DNA of 64,000 nt, taken from Rhizobium sp. RU20A (GTDB lineage Bacteria > Pseudomonadota > Alphaproteobacteria > Rhizobiales > Rhizobiaceae). The stretch is taken from positions 62,001 to 126,000 of the forward strand of contig NZ_FTMB01000003.1 of assembly GCF_900155885.1 (NCBI RefSeq). The letters run 5' to 3'. This document shows, one piece after another, positions 1 to 7,381 of this stretch; the stretch's first letter is position 1, and each line of letters begins with the position of its first letter. The notes beneath the pieces are model-generated. The model saw only the letters and a list, made by a program, of their open reading frames with translations, was not told the DNA's origin and made no database searches. A program made the position numbers and the translations under genes.

Positions 1-277
1 TGCAGTTTTGCAAGAGCGTTTACGATCCGGGCACGGCGAGACGAGGCTTGTCTGCGCCCAGCCCAGGCGTGCGCGGCTTATAAGTGCAAAGAGCGCGCAA
101 AGTCAATCAGCGCCGGACTTTCATTGACCAGATCCGCGTGCGCAGCATGGTTTTGGACGCGCAAGAAGGCCCAGCGCTCCCGAATTTCAACTATGAACGC
201 TATGCTTTCGTTAACCGCGACTGACATAGGTTCGCGCCTCTGGAGTTTGAGGCAGCGTTCAAGGGAATCAGACACTC

Positions 278-2284
278 ATGAAGATCCGCGGTAAAATCTA
301 TCTGGTCGTTGGTTTGATGGCCCTTGTGAGTCTTCTGATGGGCGCCGTGGCGCTCGGCGTGATCGAACGCTACAATCATCAGTTCCAAACATTCCAAAAT
401 GCCGCCGACCGGGCCTACAAGGGTGAGCGGCTGAACCGTCTCGTCACGGCCGTCGTGATGGATGCCCGCGGCATCTATGCCGCATCCAGCAAGGAAAAGG
501 CGGCGCCTTTTGCTGAGGCCGTGGTCAAGAGCCTCGACAAGATCGACGCGTTGCTGGCGAGCTGGCTGCCACTGGTACCCGCCGAGCAGCGCGCCGCCCT
601 CGACGCGGTCGTCAAGCGCGCCGGCGAGTTCCGCGCTTTCCGTATGGAGACGGCGCGTCTGGGGCGCGAGGAAACGCCCCAGGCTGCGAATGCACAGGGC
701 AATAACGAGGAAAACCGCGCCAACCGCAAGGCGTTCCAAGCCGAGATCGATGCCGTCGTCGAGACGGACAAGGCCGTTCTCGAAGCCGTCCGCGCCGATA
801 TCGAAAACGTCCGCGGGACCATGTTCCTCCTGGTGCTCGTGACCGGTGTCGTCGGTCTTGGCGCCGGACTTGGTGCGGCCTTCATGATCGCAACGCACCA
901 CATCAGCCGGCCGATCACGCAGCTGAACGCAAATATGAAGGCGCTGGCTGCCGGCGATTACGCAACCACCATTCCCTTTGCCGGACGCAAGGACGAAATC
1001 GGCGAAATGGCTGCTACGGTCGAAGTGTTCAAGCGCAATGGCATCGAAGCTAAGGAACTGAACGTCCAGGAACGGATCATGCGCGACAACACCGCCAATC
1101 TGCAGACCGATATTGCCAGCGTTGTTTCCGCCGCCGTGAATGGTGATTTTTCGGGTCGCATTCAGAAAGACTATGGCGAACCCGGCCTCAACCGCCTTGC
1201 CGAAAGCGTCAACGCGCTCGTTGCCGCGGTAGACCTCGGCATTTCTGAAACGCAGCGCGCGGTGGCCAGTCTGGCAGCGGGCGACCTCACGGGCAGCATG
1301 TCCGGCTCGTTCGAAGGCGCCTTCGCCGCCTTGCAGCGCAATGTGAACGAGGCACTGCGCACGTTGCAGTCCACCATGCGCGACGTTCACGGGGCAACCG
1401 ACCAGATTTCCGGCAATGCGAGCGAGTTGCGCAACGCTGCGGACGACCTGTCGAAGCGCACCGAGCAGCAGGCGGCCGCCCTTGAGCAGACGGCGGCAGC
1501 GCTGGAGGAAATCACCACGGCGGTCAGCCAGTCGACCGACCGGGCCCAGCAGGCTACCGACATGGTTGGCGAGACGACGGCAAGCGCTGCCCAGTCTGCG
1601 GTGATCGTGCGCGATGCCGTGAACGCCATGGAGCGGATCGAGCAGGCATCACGGGAAATCGGCCAGATTACCAACGTGATCGATGAGATCGCCTTCCAGA
1701 CCAACCTTCTGGCGCTGAATGCGGGCGTCGAAGCAGCCCGCGCCGGTGACGCCGGCAAAGGCTTTGCCGTCGTGGCCCAGGAGGTGCGGGAACTGGCGCA
1801 GCGTGCCGCCAGCGCCGCCAAGGACATCAAGGGGCTAATCGCCAAATCCGGCGACGAGGTTGCCACCGGCGTGCGCCTCGTGCAGGCGACCGGCACGGCC
1901 CTCGCGGAGATCGAGACGAGCGTCGTCAAGATCAACGAACATATTCACTCGATTGCCGCCGCCGCACGCGAGCAGTCGACCGGCCTTGGCGAGGTCAGCC
2001 GCGCCGTCAACCAGATGGACCAGGTGACCCAGCAGAACGCTGCCATGGTGGAAGAGGCCAATGCCTCCGCCCACAAACTCTCCGGCGAAGCCACGACCTT
2101 GGCTCGCCTGGTGGCGCAGTTCCGCATTGCGGACGGACAGGACAGAAACCAGCCCGTTGCTGCCGCATCCGGCCACAATGCCCCGGTCGCTTCGCCGGCC
2201 CGTCGCATGGTGGACACGGTGGCAAAGGCTTTCACGGCCAAGCCACGCGCGGCGGCCGGCGGCTCCGGCTGGTCGGAATTCTGA
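278..2284 (+). CDS. Methyl-accepting chemotaxis protein
   Basis: Transmembrane chemoreceptor that senses a periplasmic or membrane signal and controls the CheA kinase. An N-terminal membrane segment lies near residues 5-28, followed by a periplasmic helical domain of about 150 residues and a second membrane segment near 182-207. HAMP-like segments follow (around 208-260, with a second HAMP-like stretch near 310-365), then the long signalling coiled coil. The signalling tip shows the conserved IAFQTNLLALNAGVEAARAG motif. The protein ends in GWSEF, matching the xWxxF pentapeptide that tethers CheR/CheB in other bacteria. Its length of 668 residues is normal. The ligand cannot be read from the sequence, and no che genes are adjacent, so it is a stand-alone receptor gene with its own terminator. 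Confidence 0.95.
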   Translation: MKIRGKIYLVVGLMALVSLLMGAVALGVIERYNHQFQTFQNAADRAYKGERLNRLVTAVVMDARGIYAASSKEKAAPFAEAVVKSLDKIDALLASWLPLVPAEQRAALDAVVKRAGEFRAFRMETARLGREETPQAANAQGNNEENRANRKAFQAEIDAVVETDKAVLEAVRADIENVRGTMFLLVLVTGVVGLGAGLGAAFMIATHHISRPITQLNANMKALAAGDYATTIPFAGRKDEIGEMAATVEVFKRNGIEAKELNVQERIMRDNTANLQTDIASVVSAAVNGDFSGRIQKDYGEPGLNRLAESVNALVAAVDLGISETQRAVASLAAGDLTGSMSGSFEGAFAALQRNVNEALRTLQSTMRDVHGATDQISGNASELRNAADDLSKRTEQQAAALEQTAAALEEITTAVSQSTDRAQQATDMVGETTASAAQSAVIVRDAVNAMERIEQASREIGQITNVIDEIAFQTNLLALNAGVEAARAGDAGKGFAVVAQEVRELAQRAASAAKDIKGLIAKSGDEVATGVRLVQATGTALAEIETSVVKINEHIHSIAAAAREQSTGLGEVSRAVNQMDQVTQQNAAMVEEANASAHKLSGEATTLARLVAQFRIADGQDRNQPVAAASGHNAPVASPARRMVDTVAKAFTAKPRAAAGGSGWSEF

Positions 2285-2326
2285 TCGAGCGGGTAACGGC
2301 CCGGGCCTCCTCTCATCTCATCCACG

Positions 2327-2361
2327 ACATCGCAGGGCCAACCCTGCGATGTTTCGTTTTT
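2327..2361 (+). terminator. Rho-independent terminator of the first chemoreceptor gene
   Basis: An 11-bp perfect stem (ACATCGCAGGG / CCCTGCGATGT) with a CCAA loop is followed by TTCGTTTTT. It lies 43 bp after the stop codon of the upstream receptor gene. Confidence 0.85.
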
Positions 2362-2598
2362 GGCGCCTGCCTGTCGCTTACCTCGCCAACGCCTTTCGCC
2401 GTCATGAAGAGGCCTCACTCCTGCGGCCAATGGCGCATCCGTTGCTGACGCCCATTCAAACCCGCGCAGAAGTGTTTTAGGGTTCAACAACGACGCAGGC
2501 CTTGTATCGCCTGCAGTCCAATGGCGGGGCGCTGTCGTAGAGGTTCCGGTAACGGGCCGCAGGATACCGCCGAGGGACGGCGCAAGCCGGCCGAGACG
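2362..2598. other. Intergenic stretch before the sensor kinase
   Basis: About 240 bp between the receptor terminator and the preferred kinase start. I see no convincing gene or hairpin. The kinase frame stays open back to an ATG at 2521, so the first 26 codons of a longer form could lie here, but neither start has a clear ribosome binding site. Confidence 0.4.
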
Positions 2599-4089
2599 AT
2601 GGAGGCAGTCAAGCCCGTGACGAGCGAGCCCGAGCGACAAGGCCTGAAGACGGACATTGCCGAACCCGGTTTCTTCCGCGGTCTGTCGGGACGTCTGCTG
2701 TTGCTGACGGTGATTTTCGTCATGGTCGCGGAAGTCATGATCTTCGTGCCGTCCGTCGCCACCATGCGGCTGCGCTGGCTGAACGACCGGCTGAATACGG
2801 CCGCAGCGGCGGCCGTGACCGTCGATGGGCTCGACAATGTCGAATTGCCGCGCGCCGTGCAGGACGAGACGCTGATGGCGACGGGTACGCGCACGATCGC
2901 GCTGCGCCGGCAGGATGCCTCGCGGCTGATCGCCACCGTCGAGGACCCCGTCGACATCGACGCGCAATACGACATGGCCAACACCGGCTCCCTTGATGCG
3001 ATCCGCGATGCACTGGACACGCTGATTTTCGGCGGCAACCGTACCATCCGCGTCTACGGTCCGATCGGCGAGAGCGACCAGACCATCGACGTCGTGATGA
3101 AGGACCGCAGCCTGCGCAAGGCGATGCTGACCTATGCCCGCAACGTCTTCATCCTCTCCTTCTTCATTTCGCTGATTACGGCGACGCTGATCTTCGTCTC
3201 CGTCAACCGCCTCACCATCGTGCCGCTGCGCCGGATCATCTCCAGCATGCAGGATTTCGCCGCCCACCCCGCCGATCCGGATCGCGTGCTGGTGCCGACG
3301 GACGGGCGCGACGAAATCTCGATCGCCGGCCAGCACCTTTCTGCCATGCAGACGCAGTTGCAGCGCACGCTGCGCGAACAGAAGAACCTTGCCGACCTCG
3401 GCCTCGCCGTCTCCAAGATCAATCACGACATGCGCAACATCCTCTCCTCCGCGCAGCTCATTTCCGACCGCCTGAACGATGTCGACGATCCCGTCGTCAA
3501 GCGCTTCGCGCCCAAGCTCCTGCGCACCATCGACCGCGCCGTCGGCTATACGAGCGACGTGCTCGCCTATGGCGGCACGAAGGAGGCGCCGCCCAACCGG
3601 CGCAAGCTGGCGCTCCAGCCGCTGGTGGCCGATGTCTCCGACATGCTGGGCCTTGATGCCCAGAGCGAGATCGTCTTTGCCATCGAGGTGGAAGAGACGA
3701 TCGAGATCGATGCCGATGGTGAACAGATCTTCCGCGTCATCCACAATCTGTGCCGCAACGCGGTCCAGGCGCTTTCCGCCGACGAGACGCTGACGCAGCG
3801 CAAGATCACCGTCTCGGCGCTGCGCATGGGGTCTGTCGTCTCCATCTCCATCGACGATACAGGTCCCGGCATGCCGCAGAAGGCGCGGGAAAACCTCTTC
3901 ACGGCCTTCCGCGGCTCCGCCCGCTCCGGCGGCACCGGACTTGGCCTTGCGATCGCCCGTGAAATCGTGCTCGCCCATGGCGGCACCATCGCGCTTGTCG
4001 AAAAGCCGACCGCCGGCACGCTTTTCCGCATCGAACTGCCGGACCAGCCCGTCTCCCTCGACACGTTCCGCAACCGCGCTCGCAACTGA
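2599..4089 (+). CDS. Membrane sensor histidine kinase
   Basis: Two-component sensor kinase. From the chosen ATG (496 residues) it has a membrane segment near residues 33-55, a sensor region of about 120 residues, a second membrane segment near 175-200 and a HAMP linker. A HisKA-type H box follows, with the phospho-acceptor His at about residue 276 in INHDMRN. The C-terminal ATPase domain shows the N box (NLCRNAVQAL), G1 box (DDTGPGMP) and G2 box (GGTGLGLAIA). No response regulator gene is next to it, so its partner is unknown. An upstream ATG at 2521 would add 26 residues, and a GTG at 2617 has a GGAGG 11 nt ahead of it, so the start is uncertain. The next feature downstream is a tRNA gene. 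Confidence 0.88.
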   Translation: MEAVKPVTSEPERQGLKTDIAEPGFFRGLSGRLLLLTVIFVMVAEVMIFVPSVATMRLRWLNDRLNTAAAAAVTVDGLDNVELPRAVQDETLMATGTRTIALRRQDASRLIATVEDPVDIDAQYDMANTGSLDAIRDALDTLIFGGNRTIRVYGPIGESDQTIDVVMKDRSLRKAMLTYARNVFILSFFISLITATLIFVSVNRLTIVPLRRIISSMQDFAAHPADPDRVLVPTDGRDEISIAGQHLSAMQTQLQRTLREQKNLADLGLAVSKINHDMRNILSSAQLISDRLNDVDDPVVKRFAPKLLRTIDRAVGYTSDVLAYGGTKEAPPNRRKLALQPLVADVSDMLGLDAQSEIVFAIEVEETIEIDADGEQIFRVIHNLCRNAVQALSADETLTQRKITVSALRMGSVVSISIDDTGPGMPQKARENLFTAFRGSARSGGTGLGLAIAREIVLAHGGTIALVEKPTAGTLFRIELPDQPVSLDTFRNRARN

Positions 4090-4186
4090 TTGTCATCCCC
4101 CCGTCACTTTTTTTCGCAACAGCGCTTGCATTCCCCGGAAGGACGTTTTAGAGGATCGCCACGCCGACGCGATCAGCGCGGCAGAC

Positions 4187-4263
4187 GCACCCGTAGCTCA
4201 GCTGGATAGAGCACCAGACTACGAATCTGGGGGTCAGGAGTTCGAATCTCTTCGGGTGCGCCA
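4187..4263 (+). tRNA. tRNA-Arg (anticodon ACG)
   Basis: A complete cloverleaf can be read. The 7-bp acceptor stem is GCACCCG/CGGGTGC with discriminator G and encoded CCA. The D arm contains AGCTCAGCTGGATAGAGC. The anticodon stem CCAGA/TCTGG encloses the loop CTACGAA with anticodon ACG. The T loop is TTCGAAT. ACG is the tRNA whose wobble A is edited to inosine to read CGU, CGC and CGA. A weak sigma70-like TTGCAT (4126-4131) with TTAGAG 16 nt further on lies upstream, and a T-rich stretch follows. Confidence 0.97.
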
Positions 4264-4391
4264 TTTTCCCCTTTGATTTTCTTGAAATTTTTCCGACGTG
4301 GTCCCGCGCCGTTGATGTCGTTGGCTTGCCGTTCATTTACAGGACGAAGCGCTGTCCGCCGGACGGCAGACCGATGGCGATCGCGCCCACC

Positions 4392-5021
4392 CTACTCCGG
4401 CCTATACCCATGCCGCGCGAAAAAGCGGTCGAGTTCGCGCTGGTGCGGGGCGTGGCCTGTGAAGATGGCGATGTATTCGGGGATGCGTTTCATGCGCAGG
4501 GCGAGATCCTCGCGTGATTGCATCGAGATATAGCCGATCTGGACCAGATAGGTCGTTCGGGAGCGGACATCGGCGGACGCTTCATCGAAGCCGAAGCGCA
4601 GGAAGATGCGGCTGAGGGCCTCCATGCGGGTCTGGTCGGCGGCCTGTACCTCAGCCAAAATCTCGGGCGATTGCAGGGCCCAGCTCCGGACGGCGAATTC
4701 GAAGGGGGAATCGAAGAGGTTCTTGTCCAGCCAGCAGTCGAAGACGTTCAGCATCGCTTCGGCCAGCGATTCCGCATAGGCCTCGCACTGTTTGACGAGA
4801 TTGCCGGTGTTCTTCTCCCGCCAGCGCGCCACCAGCGCGGCCAGAAGTTCTTCGCGGTCGGTGAAGAACCAGTAGAAGCTGGTGCGCGAGAGTTTGAGCC
4901 GCTTGGCGAGCGGCAGGATCTTCACCGAATCGATGCCGGACTCAAGGAGCGCCTCATAGGCGGCCTCGAGCCACCCCTCGCGCGAGCCGCGCCACCCCCC
5001 ATCATCCATCGCCTGTTCCAT
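4392..5021 (-). CDS. TetR/AcrR family transcriptional regulator
   Basis: A 209-residue one-component regulator. The N-terminal helix-turn-helix (about residues 15-60) has the TetR pattern, with LSRTSFYWFFTDREELLAAL covering the recognition helix and following helix. The C-terminal ligand domain is helical and gives no clue to the ligand. It is transcribed divergently from the flavin oxidoreductase gene across 121 bp that hold two TGTACA-centred palindromes. The likely job, by inference from this arrangement, is repression of the oxidoreductase and of itself, relieved by a substrate of that enzyme. Confidence 0.88.
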   Translation of the reverse strand: MEQAMDDGGWRGSREGWLEAAYEALLESGIDSVKILPLAKRLKLSRTSFYWFFTDREELLAALVARWREKNTGNLVKQCEAYAESLAEAMLNVFDCWLDKNLFDSPFEFAVRSWALQSPEILAEVQAADQTRMEALSRIFLRFGFDEASADVRSRTTYLVQIGYISMQSREDLALRMKRIPEYIAIFTGHAPHQRELDRFFARHGYRPE

Positions 5022-5060
5022 GCCCTCTCCTAGCCAATCAACCTGATGTCGGCAAGTGAA

Positions 5061-5098
5061 TGTACACCCATGCTTTCATTCTTGACACCTGTGTACAC
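5061..5098. promoter_or_regulatory. Putative TetR operators and oxidoreductase promoter
   Basis: Two palindromic cores lie in the divergent intergenic region: TGTACA at 5061-5066 and the perfect 8-mer GTGTACAC at 5091-5098. Their centres are 31 bp apart, close to three helical turns. A consensus -35 TTGACA at 5082-5087 lies just before the second core, so a repressor bound there would sit in the promoter spacer. No strong -10 is visible. Assignment as operator is an inference from position and symmetry. Confidence 0.5.
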
Positions 5099-5142
5099 TC
5101 CTGTTTACCGTTGCCGAAATCCCTTCAAACGGAGCCCGGCTC

Positions 5143-7179
5143 ATGTCGAACGATCCCCTGCTTCAGCCCTTCCAGCTCAAGCATCTGACCCTGCGCAACC
5201 GCATCATCGTGACCTCGCATGAACCAGCCTATCCCGAAGACGGCATGCCGAAGGGGCGCTACCGGGCCTATACGGTAGAGCGGGCGAAGGGCGGCGTCGC
5301 GTTGACGATGACGGCAGGGTCCGCGGCGGTCTCGAAGGACAGCCCGCCCGTTTTCAACAATCTCCTCGCCTACAAGGACGAGATCGTTCCGTGGATCCGC
5401 AAGATGACCGATGCGGTCCACGAGACGGGTGCGGCGATCATGATCCAGCTGACGCATCTTGGCCGGCGCACGCGCTGGGACAAGGGCGACTGGCTGCCGG
5501 TTGTCGCCCCCTCGCACCACCGCGAGGCCGCGCACCGGGCCTTTCCCAAGAAGCTGGAAGACTGGGATATTGCGCGCATCATCAAGGATTTCGCCGATGC
5601 GGCCGAGCGCATGAAGGCGGGCGGCATGGATGGCGTCGAGCTTGAGGCCTACGGCCATCTCATCGACCAGTTCACCTCGCCGCTGACCAACGAGCTGGAC
5701 GGCCCCTACGGCGGCTCGCTCGACAATCGCATGCGCTTCTGTTTCGACGTGTTCAAGGCCATGCGCGCGCGGGTCGGCAATGACTTCATCCTGGGCGTGC
5801 GCTACACGGCCGACGAATGTCTTCCCGGGGGGACGGGGCGGGACGAGGGGATCGAAATCTCGCGGCGGCTGCGCGACAGCGGCCTCATCGACTACCTCAA
5901 CGTGGTGCGCGGCCATATCGACACGGATCCCGGCCTGACGGATCTCATTCCCATCCAGGGCATGGCGAGCGCGCCGCATCTGGATTTTGCCGGCGAAATC
6001 CGTGCCGCGACCCGTTTCCCGACCTTCCATGCGGCAAAGATCCAGGACGTCGCAACCGCCCGCCACGCCATTGCGGCCGGCAAGGTGGACATGATCGGCA
6101 TGACGCGCGCGCACATGACCGACCCGCATATCGTACGCAAGATCATGGAGAAACGCGAGGACGACATCCGCCCCTGCGTCGGCGCAAACTACTGTCTCGA
6201 CCGCATCTATCAGGGCGGGCTGGCCTTCTGCATCCACAATCCCGCGACCGGGCGCGAAGAGACCATGCCGCACACGCTGGCGAAGGCGGATGTTCGCCGC
6301 AAAGTCGTCATCGTGGGGGCCGGGCCGGCGGGGCTCGAGGCGGCGCGCGTGTGCGGCGAGCGCGGCCATGAGGTCGTCGTCTTCGAGGCAGCAAACAACC
6401 CCGGCGGGCAGATCCGCCTGACGGCGCAAAGCGAGCGCAGGCGCGAGATGATGAGCATCATCGACTGGCGGATGACGCAGTGCGAGAAGCTAGGCGTGAT
6501 CTTCCATTTCAACACCTTCGCCGATGCCGCGACGATCACGGCCGAGGGCCCCGATGTCGTCATCATCGCCACCGGCGGCCTGCCGCATACAGAGGTTCTG
6601 TCAGCGGGCAACGATCTCGTCGTCTCCTCCTGGGACATCATTTCGGGCGATGTGCGGCCGGGCAGCAATGTGCTCGTCTACGACGATGCCGGCGACCATG
6701 CCGGGCTGCAGGCGGCGGAAATCATCGCCAAGGCCGGGGGCAAGGTCGAGATCATGACGCCGGACCGTTCCTTCGCACCCGAGGTCATGGCCATGAACCT
6801 CGTGCCCTACATGCGCGCCCTGCAGAAGCTCGACACGACGTTTACCGTCACCTGGCGGCTGGAGGCGGCGGAGCGGCGCGACAACCAGATCGTCGCCCAT
6901 GTCGGCAGCGATTATGGCGGCGTCTCCCGCCAGCGCATCGTCGATCAGATCGTCGTCAACCACGGCACCATTCCGCTGGACGAGCTCTATTTCGAACTGA
7001 AGCCGGGTTCGAGAAATCTTGGGGAGGTCTCCTACGACGCGCTGCTTTCCGGCGCGCCGCAGGTCGTTGAGCGCAATCCCGAAGGCGCCTACCAGCTCTT
7101 CCGGATCGGGGACGCCGTCGCCGCGCGCAACACCCACGCCGCAATCTACGATGCGCTCAGGCTTTCAAAGGATCTGTAG
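5143..7179 (+). CDS. NADH:flavin oxidoreductase, trimethylamine dehydrogenase / 2,4-dienoyl-CoA reductase family
   Basis: A 678-residue flavoenzyme. An N-terminal FMN-binding TIM barrel of the old-yellow-enzyme type (about residues 5-340) is followed by an iron-sulfur linker and a C-terminal FAD/NAD(P)-binding half, whose dinucleotide motif VVIVGAGPAGLEAARV lies near residue 390. Two features are odd. The cluster motif reads Cys345-x5-Cys351-x11-Cys363, with Ala348 where the second of four cysteines normally stands. The barrel active-site stretch carries Tyr170-Gly-His172 instead of the His-x2-Asn of classic old yellow enzyme. The site aligned by eye with the flavin-linking Cys30 of trimethylamine dehydrogenase is Glu28. 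The overall sequence resembles rhizobial enzymes proposed to demethylate N-methylproline or stachydrine, but I cannot confirm the substrate. It is divergent from a TetR gene. Confidence 0.85.
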   Translation: MSNDPLLQPFQLKHLTLRNRIIVTSHEPAYPEDGMPKGRYRAYTVERAKGGVALTMTAGSAAVSKDSPPVFNNLLAYKDEIVPWIRKMTDAVHETGAAIMIQLTHLGRRTRWDKGDWLPVVAPSHHREAAHRAFPKKLEDWDIARIIKDFADAAERMKAGGMDGVELEAYGHLIDQFTSPLTNELDGPYGGSLDNRMRFCFDVFKAMRARVGNDFILGVRYTADECLPGGTGRDEGIEISRRLRDSGLIDYLNVVRGHIDTDPGLTDLIPIQGMASAPHLDFAGEIRAATRFPTFHAAKIQDVATARHAIAAGKVDMIGMTRAHMTDPHIVRKIMEKREDDIRPCVGANYCLDRIYQGGLAFCIHNPATGREETMPHTLAKADVRRKVVIVGAGPAGLEAARVCGERGHEVVVFEAANNPGGQIRLTAQSERRREMMSIIDWRMTQCEKLGVIFHFNTFADAATITAEGPDVVIIATGGLPHTEVLSAGNDLVVSSWDIISGDVRPGSNVLVYDDAGDHAGLQAAEIIAKAGGKVEIMTPDRSFAPEVMAMNLVPYMRALQKLDTTFTVTWRLEAAERRDNQIVAHVGSDYGGVSRQRIVDQIVVNHGTIPLDELYFELKPGSRNLGEVSYDALLSGAPQVVERNPEGAYQLFRIGDAVAARNTHAAIYDALRLSKDL

Positions 7180-7381
7180 CGGCGGAAAGCGGCTCGACTC
7201 TGCGGAGGGCACCCTCCGACCCGGGCTTATGAACTTTCCGTGACACCATTTGTCGTGCGGAGATTTCATTAGAATGTTAACAGTTATCAAGGATCGTGCG
7301 GCCAGAAGATCTTATTCGCTCCCATTCCTGATCCTTGCTCCAGACGAGGATGGTCCGGGGGCATGACGCCCGGAGTATCTC

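Noticed and set aside
78-275. 65-codon open frame on the minus strand before the first chemoreceptor
   Set aside because: No ribosome binding site, no recognisable family, and it fills the promoter region of the divergent receptor gene.
7203-7218. Terminator after the flavin oxidoreductase (CGGAGGG/CCCTCCG)
   Set aside because: The hairpin has a 2-4 nt loop and no following T run, so I do not list it as a terminator.
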